A stretch of 64,000 bases of DNA from Devosia sp. SD17-2 (GCF_029201565.1 NZ_CP104002.1:2249001-2313000); one strand, 5' to 3'. Numbered from the stretch's first letter, positions 10,478-22,477 are shown. Made by a program: numbers and translations. The notes: generated by a model not told the origin, from the sequence alone.

Positions 10478-11953
10478 CTACTGGAACGCCGTCTCCGCAA
10501 AGCTCCGCAGTTTTCGTGAATGCAGCCGCTCAGCCGGCTGATCGCGCAGGATTTCCATGGCGCGCAGGCCGATCTGCAGATGCCGGTTGACCTGGGTGCG
10601 ATAGAAGTCCGAGGCCATGCCCGGCAGTTTGAGCTCGCCATGCAGCGGCTTGTCGGAAACGCAGAGCAGGGTGCCGTAGGGCACGCGGAAGCGGAAGCCG
10701 TTCGCCGCAATGGTCGCGCTTTCCATGTCCAGCGCCACGGCGCGGGACTGGCTGAGCTGACGCACAATCTCCGTCTGATCGCGCAGTTCCCAATTGCGGT
10801 TGTCGAAAGTTGCGACCGTGCCGGTGCGCATGATCTTCTTGGTCTCGATCCCCTCGGTCTGGGTGATTTCCTCCACCGCCTGTTCAAGCGCGACCTGCAC
10901 TTCGGCCAGCGCCGGAACGGGCACGGTCAGCGGCAGGTCAGCGTCGAGCACGTGGTCCTCGCGCACATAGGCGTGGGCCAGCACATAGTCGCCGAGCTCC
11001 TGGCTGTTCCGCAGGCCGGCACAGTGACCGAGCATGATCCAGGCGTGCGGGCGCAGTACGGCGATATGGTCGGTGATGGTCTTGGCGTTGGCCGGGCCGA
11101 CGCCGATATTGACCATGGTGATGCCGCGGCCCTTGTCGGCGACGAGATGGTAGGCGGGCATCTGCGGGCTGCGCGGGGGCGGCTCGCCGGTGATGGCGCC
11201 ACCGTTCAGCATATTGTCGGTCGAGACATTGCCCGGCTCGATGAAGCGCTGGTAGTGCGGGTGGCCGTCGGTCATCCACTGCTTGGCGACGCGACAGAAC
11301 TCGTCGATGTAGAACTGGTAGTTCGTGAAGATCACGAAATTCTGGAAGTGCTCGGCGCCGGTGCCGGTGTAGTGGGCCAGGCGGAACAGCGAATAGTCGA
11401 CCCGCGGTGCGGTGAAGGCGGAAAGCGGGTAAGGTCCGCCACGCGGCGGCACATAGGTGCCATTAGCGATTTCGTCGTCGGTGTGGGCGAGGTCGGGCGC
11501 GTCAAACACGTCGCGCAGCGGAATATGCAGCGCATTGAGCGCGGCGCCATCAACATGCTCATGCGGTGGCAGGGCGAAATGCAGAGGGATCGGGGTTTCC
11601 GACTCGCCGATGTCGATCGTGCCGCCATGATTGTGCAGCAGCACGGCGAACTGTTCCTGGAAATAGGTGCGGAACAGGTCGGGCGCCGTCACCGTGGTGC
11701 GGTAGATGCCGGGGGTATGGAGATACCCATAGGGCAGGGTGCTCTCGTGGCGCGAATAGCTGGTCGAGCGCACTTCCACCTGCGGGTAATAGGCCCGCAC
11801 CCGGCCCTCGGGGATGACGCCTTGCGCCAGAGCCTTGAGATGGCTGCGGATGAACTCGCAATTGCGGTGATAGATATGAGCGATATGGGCCCAGGCGGCC
11901 TCGGGGTCAGTGAAAGACTGGGTCTCGAGTCGCGGCGGGCTGATGATCGTCAT
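10478..11953 (-). CDS. amn: AMP nucleosidase
   Basis: Cleaves AMP to adenine and ribose 5-phosphate in purine salvage and adenylate-level control. The 491-residue size fits the bacterial Amn family (E. coli about 484), which has an N-terminal regulatory domain followed by a nucleoside-phosphorylase fold. The N-terminal part includes YYPQVEVRSTSYSRHESTLP and LPYGYLHTPGIYRTTV, and the C-terminal fold includes MVNIGVGPANAKTITDH, MLGHCAGLR and ALDMESATIAANG, the last being the purine/ribose-binding Met-Glu-Ser motif. ATG 11953 is preferred over a longer in-frame start because GAGGA precedes it and the sequence upstream is not conserved in character. Confidence 0.95.
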   Translation of the reverse strand: MTIISPPRLETQSFTDPEAAWAHIAHIYHRNCEFIRSHLKALAQGVIPEGRVRAYYPQVEVRSTSYSRHESTLPYGYLHTPGIYRTTVTAPDLFRTYFQEQFAVLLHNHGGTIDIGESETPIPLHFALPPHEHVDGAALNALHIPLRDVFDAPDLAHTDDEIANGTYVPPRGGPYPLSAFTAPRVDYSLFRLAHYTGTGAEHFQNFVIFTNYQFYIDEFCRVAKQWMTDGHPHYQRFIEPGNVSTDNMLNGGAITGEPPPRSPQMPAYHLVADKGRGITMVNIGVGPANAKTITDHIAVLRPHAWIMLGHCAGLRNSQELGDYVLAHAYVREDHVLDADLPLTVPVPALAEVQVALEQAVEEITQTEGIETKKIMRTGTVATFDNRNWELRDQTEIVRQLSQSRAVALDMESATIAANGFRFRVPYGTLLCVSDKPLHGELKLPGMASDFYRTQVNRHLQIGLRAMEILRDQPAERLHSRKLRSFAETAFQ

Positions 11954-12227
11954 GCTTGTCCTCGTCTGCCGGCTGCACCGCCGGGCCTGCCGCTGGAATC
12001 GCGGCATCCGCCTACTATAGGGGCCATATGACGCCTTCTCAACGCGCCGCTCACGGCCCCCTTTATTGCTTCACACTTCGGTGAGCCGTACTTTTATTGC
12101 CGCAATTACGCGCCATCTTCATCATCAGTTCATCGGCAACGCAAACGACCCATGCACCGGTGAGCGGGAAACGGTCCGCCGCTTGTCCCCCAAGCCCTCA
12201 ACAGCGCGGCGGGCCGAATCCCATCAG
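11954..12227. other. Intergenic region upstream of amn
   Basis: About 270 bases upstream of amn and downstream of the 12276-12881 gene. It should hold the amn promoter (leftward), but no motif stands out. A 64-codon rightward reading frame from 12097 has no recognisable protein character and no good ribosome site, so I leave it uncalled. Confidence 0.5.
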
Positions 12228-12259
12228 AAGGCCGTCTGACAGAGATGTCGGACGGCCTT
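12228..12259. terminator. Long hairpin terminator downstream of the DUF1176-like gene
   Basis: A 14-base arm AAGGCCGTCTGACA at 12228-12241 pairs, with one G-U, with TGTCGGACGGCCTT at 12246-12259 over GAGA. It lies 17 bases past the stop of the leftward gene at 12276. The T-rich side faces right (ATGTATTTTTA), so it may also block rightward transcription. Confidence 0.75.
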
Positions 12260-12275
12260 ATGTATTTTTAGCGCT

Positions 12276-12881
12276 TCAGGGCTTGGTGTAGTCGACGATG
12301 GTCTCCGGGTTCACCTCGTTGTCGTAAGAGGCGTCGACTTCGAACTTCACGAGCACGAAACGGCCGTCGTCGAATGTCCAGGAGCCGGACGAGCTGGCAT
12401 CGCCGAGGCCGCGCCACTTCGAATAGGACGTCAGCGTCAGTGTGTCCGGATCGAAGTGGGAGTTGACCAGTGTCGTCGTGGCGACCATGCCGGTGACCTC
12501 GAGGCTTTCCACATCGCCTTCATAGTCGTCGTTGACATAGATGAGGTCGTAATCCGGCTCAGCCAGTGCCAGCGGGCGAAGCCCGTCAAACTCGGTCTTG
12601 ATGTAGTAATTGTGGCTGATGTTGTAGGCGCCGGCAAAGCAGAAGAGGCGCACCAGCGTGACCACTTCCTTGGGCGCATCATCGCTGTAGCTGGGCTGAT
12701 ATTTCAGCTCCCAGCTGGCGAAATCTTCGTCTTCCCAGCCGCTGACGTCCTCGTTGCACATCGCGCCGCCGGCCAGGGCATGCAGTGCGCGCGCCTCTTC
12801 CTCCAGCCCGACATCCTGCGCCATCGCCGACCCAGAAAGCAAAACAGCCGCCAGCGGCAGCCAAAGCAATGGACGGATCAT
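12276..12881 (-). CDS. Secreted DUF1176-like protein
   Basis: A 201-residue periplasmic protein with a Sec signal peptide ([22 protein letters not shown]). The mature part has two cysteines, in [10 protein letters not shown] and [10 protein letters not shown], probably disulphide-linked. The pattern of a CxxGAYN segment, then [15 protein letters not shown], then a [18 protein letters not shown] strand resembles DUF1176 proteins, except that the usual cysteine after GLGD is replaced by ASSS. It is shorter than most members (about 320 residues). It is divergent from folD with 73 bases between starts. The function is unknown. Confidence 0.72.
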   Translation of the reverse strand: MIRPLLWLPLAAVLLSGSAMAQDVGLEEEARALHALAGGAMCNEDVSGWEDEDFASWELKYQPSYSDDAPKEVVTLVRLFCFAGAYNISHNYYIKTEFDGLRPLALAEPDYDLIYVNDDYEGDVESLEVTGMVATTTLVNSHFDPDTLTLTSYSKWRGLGDASSSGSWTFDDGRFVLVKFEVDASYDNEVNPETIVDYTKP

Positions 12882-12954
12882 CCTTCATCCCTTATGTCGA
12901 AAACCGAAAACGCCGGATGTTCCCCGCGCTTCCCCCAGCTTTTACGAGGCCGAT

Positions 12955-13857
12955 ATGACCGCAAAAATCATCGATGGCAAAGCCTTCGCGGAAAATCTTC
13001 GCACGGCGATCGCCGGTCACGTCGAGCGCCTGAAGCGCGAGCACAACATCACTCCGGGCCTGGCCGTGGTGATCGTCGGCCACGACCCGGCCAGCCAGGT
13101 CTATGTGACCAACAAGGCCAAGCAGACTGCCGAAGTGGGCATGAATTCGTTCAAGCACGAACTGCCCGAGGATGTGTCCGAGGCCGAGCTGCTGGCGCTG
13201 GTGCACAAGCTCAATGCGGACCCGGCCGTTCACGGCATTCTGGTGCAGATGCCTGTGCCCAAGCATATCGATCCCAACAAGGTCATCGAAGCGATCGACC
13301 CGGCCAAGGACGTCGACAGCTTTACCCCGGCCAATGTCGGCAAGGTGCAGATCGGCCTGCCCGGCCCGGTGTCCTGCACGCCGCTCGGGTGCCTGATGCT
13401 TCTTCGCGACCAGCTCGGCTCGCTTGAGGGCAAGAACGCCGTCATCATCGGCCGCTCCAATCTCGTCGGCAAGCCGATGATGCAGCTGCTGCTGCGCGAC
13501 AACTGCACCGTCACCGTCGCCCATTCGCGCACGCAGAACCTGCCCGATGTCGTCCGTCAGGCCGATATCGTCGTGGCTGCCGTCGGCCGTCCGGAAATGA
13601 TCAAGGGTGACTGGATCAAGCCGGGCGCCGTCGTCATCGACGTCGGCATCAACCGGGTTCCCGCGCCGGAGAAGGGCGAAGGCAAGACCCGTCTCGTCGG
13701 TGACGTCGAATTTTCGACTGCTGTCGCGGTCGCCGGCGCGATCACCCCTGTTCCCGGCGGCGTTGGTCCGATGACCATTGCGTGCCTCCTCGCCAACACC
13801 ATCACCACGGCAAGCCTCATCAACGGCCTCACCCCGCCGAGCGATCTCACGGCATGA
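12955..13857 (+). CDS. folD: Bifunctional methylenetetrahydrofolate dehydrogenase/cyclohydrolase
   Basis: Interconverts 5,10-methylene-THF, 5,10-methenyl-THF and 10-formyl-THF with NADP, supplying one-carbon units. The 300-residue length is standard. The catalytic lysine lies in YVTNKAKQT, and [13 protein letters not shown], the NADP-binding GRSNLVGKP and the closing [11 protein letters not shown] are diagnostic. ATG 12955 is chosen because it follows GAGG at a good distance and gives the family start [12 protein letters not shown]; longer in-frame starts would run into the divergent gene. The next gene overlaps its stop by four bases. metH and a 5-formyl-THF cycloligase-like gene elsewhere in the window use the same cofactor pool. 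Confidence 0.97.
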   Translation: MTAKIIDGKAFAENLRTAIAGHVERLKREHNITPGLAVVIVGHDPASQVYVTNKAKQTAEVGMNSFKHELPEDVSEAELLALVHKLNADPAVHGILVQMPVPKHIDPNKVIEAIDPAKDVDSFTPANVGKVQIGLPGPVSCTPLGCLMLLRDQLGSLEGKNAVIIGRSNLVGKPMMQLLLRDNCTVTVAHSRTQNLPDVVRQADIVVAAVGRPEMIKGDWIKPGAVVIDVGINRVPAPEKGEGKTRLVGDVEFSTAVAVAGAITPVPGGVGPMTIACLLANTITTASLINGLTPPSDLTA

Positions 13858-14396
13858 GTTCAGATCGGCACGATCCCGGCGGCAAAGTGCGCCTCCGCCT
13901 CGGCGAAGGCGTGCGCGGCGACGCCGTGATGAGTGCAGATGGTCGGTATCGCCAGATCATGCGGCGCTGGCTTGGGGAAATTTTCCCGGAAAACTACATC
14001 CTCTTCGTCGGGATGAACCCGTCCACCGCCGACGCGCGCGTGGACGATCCGACCTGTGCGCGCGAGTGGACATTTGCCCGTCGCGAGGGGTTTTCGGCGA
14101 TGGTCAAATGCAATGTCGGTGACTACCGCGCCACCGACCCGAAAATGCTGGTGCAGCCGGGCGTGGTCGCCGTGTCGCCGGCCAATCTTCCGGCCATCCG
14201 GGCAGCGGCGAAAAATGCGGGCAGGGTGGTCCTCTGCCACGGCAAGCTCAACAAGGCGCTGGCACCAGCCGGTCGCGAACTGGTCGAGGCCCTTCGCAGC
14301 GATGGCGCCGAACTCTGGTGTTTTGGTACCAATGCCGATGGCTCCCCAAAACATCCGCTCTATCTGCGGGCCGACACCCCGCTGGTGCGGTTCTAG
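13854..14396 (+). CDS. DUF1643 domain protein
   Basis: A 180-residue protein with the DUF1643 hallmarks: [19 protein letters not shown], a CxxxW-type segment [14 protein letters not shown], then [14 protein letters not shown] and a C-terminal [20 protein letters not shown]1643 proteins have an alpha/beta fold seen in phage and bacterial proteins and have no settled function. The ATGA overlap with folD (13854-13857) fixes the start and implies translational coupling, although no functional link is known. The IS110 element and its REP target begin within 100 bases of the stop. Confidence 0.86.
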   Translation: MSSDRHDPGGKVRLRLGEGVRGDAVMSADGRYRQIMRRWLGEIFPENYILFVGMNPSTADARVDDPTCAREWTFARREGFSAMVKCNVGDYRATDPKMLVQPGVVAVSPANLPAIRAAAKNAGRVVLCHGKLNKALAPAGRELVEALRSDGAELWCFGTNADGSPKHPLYLRADTPLVRF

Positions 14397-14429
14397 CCCG
14401 CCCACGACACAAATCATCGTGCCATCGTC

Positions 14430-14452
14430 ATTGCCCGGCTTGTCCGGGCAAT
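14430..14452. repeat. REP-like palindrome, intact copy beside the IS110 insertion
   Basis: ATTGCCCGG at 14430-14438 pairs with CCGGGCAAT at 14444-14452 over CTTGT. It is the intact neighbour of a second palindrome of the same design, 25 bases away, which the IS110 element has split. Paired short palindromes of this kind are frequent between genes in Hyphomicrobiales. Confidence 0.72.
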
Positions 14453-14477
14453 CCATTTCATTTGGAGCCGAAGATGG

Positions 14478-14491
14478 ACCACCCGGACAAG
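14478..14491. repeat. Left half of the REP-like palindrome split by IS110
   Basis: ACCACCCGG at 14478-14486 followed by ACAAG. The matching arm CCGGGTGGT lies at 15633-15641, on the far side of the IS element. Joining the two gives ACCACCCGG-ACAAG-CCGGGTGGT, a perfect 9-bp stem with a 5-base loop. Confidence 0.78.
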
Positions 14492-14503
14492 CAACCGTGG
14501 ACA

Positions 14504-15445
14504 TCACTGTTGGAATGCCGGTTCCTGTCGGGCGATGGCGTTGAGGATTGTGATGAGTTTTCTCACCGTTGCGATCATGGCGAGTTTGAAGGGTTTTCCG
14601 CGCAGGCGCAGTCTTTGATAGAAGTCGCCGAGAACGGGGTCTTTCACCTTGATGGCGCTGAGCACGGCCATGTAGGCGATATCGCGCAGATGTTTTCGTC
14701 CGCCAAGACAGCGGCCGTTGCGATCCGATGCGCCCGATTGGCGGGCATAAGGGGCAACGCCGATGAGTGCTGCGGCCACCTTGGCGGAGACCTTGCCGAG
14801 CTCGGGCATGTCGGCCAGTAAGGCGATCGCCAGAACCGGACCGACGCCGGTCACCTGCCGCAGCCGCGCCTGGCGCTGCTGGAGCTGGCGATTGTCGGCG
14901 AGAAGGGCAGTGATGGCCGCTTCGATGCGTTTGATCTCCAGGGCGATGGCCGCCAGACGCTCCTCGATCAGGCTGCGCACAAGCGGCTCGTCGATGGTAT
15001 CGAGCTGACTGACAAGGCCGCTCTTTTCCGCAACGATCCGCCGCCGATGGGCTGTGAACGCGCTCAGCCTTTGTCGGATCGGATCAGACACATAAGGGGT
15101 CAAGCTGGCGCGCACGGCCTGCAGATAACGCGCGATCAGAGCGGCATCGATCTTGTCGGTTTTGGCCAATTGGCCGATACCCCGCGCGTAACTGCGGATC
15201 CGCGCCGGGGCTAGAACATGCACTTCAAGGCCAGCGGCATGCAGGCTCTCGGCCACGCGGGCTTCATAGCCTCCCGAGGCTTCGAGCCCGATGGCCAACG
15301 GCCCCAGTCTGGCCAGGCGCTGCGTCAGCTCGGCGAGCGCCTCCGGTCCAGTGCTGCAACGCCAGGATTTGCCAGCGGGATGGGTATGAACGTCCAGATG
15401 CGTCTTGGAAACGTCGATGCCAACGAAGAGGGTGTCGTGTATCAT
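14504..15445 (-). CDS. IS110-family transposase (bridge-RNA recombinase)
   Basis: A 313-residue DEDD recombinase. The RuvC-like domain shows Asp11 in VGIDVSKTHLDV, Glu55 in LEASGGYE and Asp97/Asp100 in KTDKIDAAL, close to the positions known for IS621. The C-terminal Transposase_20 domain has the helix-hairpin-helix VTGVGPVLAIALLADMPELG and the nucleophile Ser237 in YARQSGAS. A coiled region (about residues 140-195) links the two. In IS110 elements this enzyme cuts and rejoins a circular element and target using a non-coding bridge RNA made from the left end, found here directly upstream. The frame is complete and there is no sign of decay. Confidence 0.96.
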   Translation of the reverse strand: MIHDTLFVGIDVSKTHLDVHTHPAGKSWRCSTGPEALAELTQRLARLGPLAIGLEASGGYEARVAESLHAAGLEVHVLAPARIRSYARGIGQLAKTDKIDAALIARYLQAVRASLTPYVSDPIRQRLSAFTAHRRRIVAEKSGLVSQLDTIDEPLVRSLIEERLAAIALEIKRIEAAITALLADNRQLQQRQARLRQVTGVGPVLAIALLADMPELGKVSAKVAAALIGVAPYARQSGASDRNGRCLGGRKHLRDIAYMAVLSAIKVKDPVLGDFYQRLRLRGKPFKLAMIATVRKLITILNAIARQEPAFQQ

Positions 15446-15610
15446 GACCTTGCTCCCAGGCTTGTGGTGCGGGCAACAGCCCGATCAACCGTTCGGGGTC
15501 AAAGGGAGCAGACAGGGCCTTGCTCGTCCTCGGCTGTGACAAACCAGCCGGACAAAACGGCCTCCTGACTGCATCAGCCGGGATGCGCAACCCGGCTGAT
15601 GCCACCACTA
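15446..15610 (-). ncRNA. Candidate IS110 bridge RNA
   Basis: Read leftward, the non-coding left end begins with a perfect 11-bp stem-loop (CATCAGCCGGG at 15572-15582 with CCCGGCTGATG at 15591-15601). It then gives a target loop and a donor loop. Target guides: CCGGCT (complement of 15546-15551) equals the left target plus core CT, and GGACGAG (complement of 15523-15529) pairs with the right target CTTGTCC with one G-T. Donor guides: ACGGTTG (complement of 15486-15492) equals the element's right end, and CACAAGC (complement of 15460-15466) pairs with its left end GCTTGTG. The donor loop is closed by TGCTCCC/GGGAGCA (15504-15510, 15451-15457). Exact RNA ends are inferred. Confidence 0.78.
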
Positions 15611-15705
15611 AAGCACAGATCCTCCACACAAGCCGGGTGGTGACGGCAGACTGTCGTCGGATGGCATACCCGCAGTGCCGGTTGTGGGCCACCGCACCTT
15701 CCCCA

Positions 15706-15755
15706 TACTCGATATGTCCCCTCGTCCCTCAGGGGAGAGGGTTAGGGTGAGGGGG
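15706..15755. repeat. GC-rich REP-like element
   Basis: Contains CCCCTCGTCCCTCAGGGGAG followed by AGGGTTAGGGTGAGGGGG, a form common as dispersed intergenic repeats in Rhizobiales. The short stem TCCCC/GGGGA is visible. It lies just past the stop of the leftward CobW-like gene and may act as a transcript end. Confidence 0.55.
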
Positions 15756-15762
15756 CCCAGAC

Positions 15763-16110
15763 TTAGCCTTCCACCAGCACGAACCGCCGCGCGACTTCAT
15801 GGTCCCGCAGGGCTGTCGCCGGGAGCTTTCCGGCCAGTGCGGCCCGGACGCGTTCGATATCGGTTACCAGGCTGGCATCGACCACGACCTTCGAAAATAC
15901 AGGCAAAAAACCGAGTTTGTGCATTTCGAGCAGGTTGAAAAGCTGAGTGCGCACATCGGTCTGGCCCGCACAGGCAACACAGTTCTCACCATCCGCGTGA
16001 TTGTGCCCGGTGCTGGCCGGCAGCTGGACGACAGCGACGTCGTCGGCCAGCGAGCCGGGCGCAGGAGATATTCCCACGACGGATACGGGAATGGGGGCGG
16101 GTCTGGTCAT
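15763..16110 (-). CDS. Small protein resembling an internal segment of CobW/G3E GTPases
   Basis: A 115-residue protein reading MTRPAPIPVSVVGISPA at the start. The order of its parts resembles the middle of CobW-type metal chaperones: an acidic strand, a Cys-x-x-Cys (CVACAGQTDVRTQL, compare GCICCTxRGDL in CobW), a helix LFNLLEMHKLGF, then a strand FSKVVVDASLVTD in the place of FDRVVIETSGLAD, and ARRFVLVEG at the end. It lacks the P-loop and the NKxD motif, so it should not bind GTP like the parent family. ATG 16110 has AGGAA 6 bases upstream. It follows metH by 94 bases in the same direction and may share its transcript. The relationship is my reading, not a proven homology. Confidence 0.6.
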   Translation of the reverse strand: MTRPAPIPVSVVGISPAPGSLADDVAVVQLPASTGHNHADGENCVACAGQTDVRTQLFNLLEMHKLGFLPVFSKVVVDASLVTDIERVRAALAGKLPATALRDHEVARRFVLVEG

Positions 16111-16204
16111 TTCTGTTCCTGAAGTGTCACCGTGCTGAACGTCACTCTCCCCGTGATCGGGAAGAGATGGGATAGGGCGACACGCGCTGCAACCACACTC
16201 CATA

Positions 16205-19972
<3,768 letters not shown>

Positions 19973-20024
19973 GCCGTCCTCTCTTTCAGTTTTGGGCCTG
20001 CGTGAACAACGCTGCAGGCATCAC

Positions 20025-20040
20025 ATAAAGATATCTTTAT
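20025..20040. promoter_or_regulatory. SahR-type operator upstream of metH
   Basis: ATAAAGATATCTTTAT is a perfect 16-bp palindrome, 53 bases before the metH start codon and AT-rich against a GC-rich background. Palindromes of this form upstream of methionine-cycle genes are the known sites of SahR, an ArsR-family regulator that responds to S-adenosylhomocysteine. The regulator gene is not in this window, so the assignment is by motif and target gene. Confidence 0.68.
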
Positions 20041-20226
20041 ATCAGTCAAGCGCCAAGGCGTCTCTGCTGCGATTCGTCACCAGTTGCGGAAAACCCGGCG
20101 CATCCGGCGAATGATGGGAAGGCGTTAAGGCCTCCTAAACCAGCAAAGTGACAATTTGCAGCAAATTCCCCGTATCGGATTATGATGCGGCGCCGATAGT
20201 CCCAAGCGAGTTGAGTATAGAGTACC

Positions 20227-21273
20227 GTGACGACAACTTGGCGCAAAGCCGTCCGCACAATAACACTTGCCGCCCTTATCACCCCGATGATCGCCGCCTG
20301 CATGGGTGGTGCCGGGGGTCTTGGTGCCACGGTCAAGCGCGGCGCCTTCACCTCCAAGGAATATGGCGTCGCTGTTTCGCCGCGCGTGACCTCGAATCCC
20401 CATCCGCCTCGTGGCGGCGGGCGCTATCAGGTCGGCAAGCCTTATACCGTGCGCGGCAAGACCTATGTCCCGCAGCATGATCCCAATTATGTCGCGGCCG
20501 GTACGGCGTCCTGGTATGGCTCGGACTTCCACGGTCGCCGCACGGCCAATGGCGAAATCTTCTCCGCCAATGCCATCACCGCCGCGCATCCGACCCTGCC
20601 GCTGCCGTCCTATGTCCGCGTGACCAACAAGGACAATGGCCGCTCACTCGTCGTGCGCGTCAATGATCGTGGACCCTATGTGGCCGGCCGCATCATCGAT
20701 CTGTCGCATCAGGCGGCGTCCATGCTTGGCTATGTCAATAATGGCTCGGCCAGCGTGCAGGTCGAATATGTCGGCGAAGCCCCGCTCGAGGGCGATGATA
20801 CCCGCATGCTGGTGGCCAGCTACAATGGCCCCTCCGATTTCGGCGGCAGCCGCGGCAATGTTCAGGTCGCTTCGGCCGAGAGTAATCGCAGCCTTGTCGG
20901 CATGACCACCAATTTTATCGGCGGGCTGTTCTCCTATGCCGACGCCGAACAGGCTGATGCCGGCATCGGCACGGCCCATGCCGCGGTCAACGCCATGGCC
21001 AGCCAGGCGCCGGACCTCCAGGCCTGGGCGGCCAGTGTCGACGCAGACACCCGTGCCTTCAAGCTCGGGCTCGGCATCTACGGCAATCAGGACAATGCGA
21101 TTGCGCTGGCCGAGCGGTTCGCCGTGTTGGGCGCCGTGGCCGAAGATCCCGTCACCGTCGGCGGCAAGCCGGCGACCCGCCTGACGCTGACCCATCTCAA
21201 GCCCGGTGTTGAGCGTCAGGACGCTCTCGATCTGGCGCGTGAACTTGGCCTTGGCGATATAATTCTTTATTAG
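20227..21273 (+). CDS. rlpA: RlpA-like septal ring lipoprotein (lytic transglycosylase)
   Basis: A 348-residue outer-membrane lipoprotein: the N-terminal hydrophobic stretch ends in a lipobox-like LITPMIAAC. The double-psi beta-barrel domain carries GTASWYGSDFHGRRTANGE with the catalytic Asp/His region, LPSYVRVTNKDNGRSLVVRVNDRGPY and RIIDLSHQAA, all hallmarks of RlpA. The last roughly 70 residues (from AFKLGLGIYGNQ) look like a SPOR domain, which binds denuded septal peptidoglycan. It starts at GTG 20227 with only a weak ribosome site. It is followed by a D,D-carboxypeptidase gene, so the two form a cell-wall pair. Confidence 0.92.
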   Translation: MTTTWRKAVRTITLAALITPMIAACMGGAGGLGATVKRGAFTSKEYGVAVSPRVTSNPHPPRGGGRYQVGKPYTVRGKTYVPQHDPNYVAAGTASWYGSDFHGRRTANGEIFSANAITAAHPTLPLPSYVRVTNKDNGRSLVVRVNDRGPYVAGRIIDLSHQAASMLGYVNNGSASVQVEYVGEAPLEGDDTRMLVASYNGPSDFGGSRGNVQVASAESNRSLVGMTTNFIGGLFSYADAEQADAGIGTAHAAVNAMASQAPDLQAWAASVDADTRAFKLGLGIYGNQDNAIALAERFAVLGAVAEDPVTVGGKPATRLTLTHLKPGVERQDALDLARELGLGDIILY

Positions 21274-21334
21274 TCGGAGCTGTTCGCGACTGTTCCGAAT
21301 TCGGCCCTTTGGTCGGGAAAGCAAGGGATTGCCC

Positions 21335-22477
21335 GTGAGACTGCTCCTCGCCATCGCTGTTGCCGCCTTCAGCGTTTCGTCGGCCTTCGCCCAGGCGCAG
21401 TTCGAGACCAAGGCGAAATTCGCCGTGCTGACGGATTACGAGTCTGGCACCGTCATCTTCCAGAAGGATGCGGATGCAAGGCTCGAGCCGGCCAGCATGA
21501 CCAAGCTGATGACGCTGGCCGTTGTGTTCAACGAGCTGCGCGCCGGCCGCTTGAGCAAGGACGATCTGTTCTTCGTCTCCGAAAACGCCTGGCGGACAGG
21601 CGGCGCGTCTTCGGGCGGCTCGACCATGTTCGCCGAGCTCAATTCCCAGATCCGCGTCGAAGACCTCATTCGTTCCGTCATCATCCAGTCGGGCAATGAC
21701 GCCGCCATCGTGCTGGCCGAAGGCATTGCCGGCAGCGAAGCCAGCTTTGCGGCGATGATGAACGAGCTGGCCCGCCAGATCGGGCTCAACGATTCCAACT
21801 TCACCAATTCCACGGGCCTGCCGGACCCGGATGAATTTTCGACGGCGCGGGACCTGGCCGACCTCGGCCGTTACCTCATTCGCGAATTCCCCGAATATTA
21901 CCACTATTTCTCCGAACCGGAGATGGAGTGGAACGGCATAAAACAGGCCAATCGCAATTCGCTGATCGACGTCGGCATCGGCGTCGATGGCCTCAAGACG
22001 GGCCATACCCAGGCTGCCGGCTATGGCGTCGTGCTCTCGACGGCCCAGGGCGATCGCCGCCTCGTCGCTGTTGTGCACGGTCTCGGCTCGATGCGCGAGC
22101 GCGCTGAAGAGGGGCGAAAGCTGCTCACATGGGGCATGCGCGCCTTCGAACGTTTCTCGGCCTATCCGGAAGGCAAGGTCGTTGCCTATGCCGATGTCTA
22201 TGGCGGCGAGAAGGGCAATGTGGGCCTCATCGGTAACGGCGAGATTGCGCTTTATCTGCCGCGCGGCTCGCGCCAGTGCCTTTCCGCCACGGTCACTTTC
22301 GTCAGCCCGCTGATGCCGCCGATTCAGCAGGGCGCGCAGATCGCCGAATTGCAGGTGTTCTGCAACGACCAGCTGGTGCAGACGGCACCGCTCTACGCCG
22401 CCGAAACAGTCGGGCAGGGCGACCTCGTCCGCCGCGCCACCGATGCCCTCAAGCAACTGGCATTGGGTTGGCTCTGA
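21335..22477 (+). CDS. D-alanyl-D-alanine carboxypeptidase (PBP5/6 type)
   Basis: A 380-residue periplasmic S11 peptidase that trims the terminal D-Ala of peptidoglycan stem peptides. A signal peptide ends at AFAQA. The SxxK motif is Ser54-Met-Thr-Lys57 (PASMTKLM), SxN is in QSGNDAAIVLAEG and KTG in GLKTGHTQAAG. The C-terminal region beyond about residue 265 is the membrane-proximal beta domain of DacA/DacC enzymes. GTG 21335 is preferred to the in-frame TTG at 21329, because AAGGGA at 21323-21328 abuts the TTG but is 6 bases from the GTG. It comes 61 bases after rlpA in the same direction. Confidence 0.94.
   Translation: MRLLLAIAVAAFSVSSAFAQAQFETKAKFAVLTDYESGTVIFQKDADARLEPASMTKLMTLAVVFNELRAGRLSKDDLFFVSENAWRTGGASSGGSTMFAELNSQIRVEDLIRSVIIQSGNDAAIVLAEGIAGSEASFAAMMNELARQIGLNDSNFTNSTGLPDPDEFSTARDLADLGRYLIREFPEYYHYFSEPEMEWNGIKQANRNSLIDVGIGVDGLKTGHTQAAGYGVVLSTAQGDRRLVAVVHGLGSMRERAEEGRKLLTWGMRAFERFSAYPEGKVVAYADVYGGEKGNVGLIGNGEIALYLPRGSRQCLSATVTFVSPLMPPIQQGAQIAELQVFCNDQLVQTAPLYAAETVGQGDLVRRATDALKQLALGWL

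Larger units (their letters stand above)
14493..15633 (-). mobile_element. IS110-family insertion sequence
   Basis: About 1.14 kb. The ends are set by the six-base identity ACAAGC present at both 14487-14492 and 15628-15633, and by recovery of a perfect palindromic repeat when the segment between is removed. There are no long inverted terminal repeats and no longer target duplication, as expected for IS110. The element reads leftward: long non-coding left end (15446-15633), transposase gene, then only about 11 bases of right end. Intact transposase, intact guides and a recognisable empty site suggest a recent and possibly active insertion. Confidence 0.87.

Noticed and set aside
12097..12291. 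Possible 64-residue rightward gene before the DUF1176-like gene
   Set aside because: It reads through the terminator hairpin and into the convergent gene, has no ribosome site and no recognisable sequence character.
19973..20226. SAM or cobalamin riboswitch upstream of metH
   Set aside because: The region has the SahR-like palindrome close to the gene but no B12-box or SAM-II-like conserved core that I can see.
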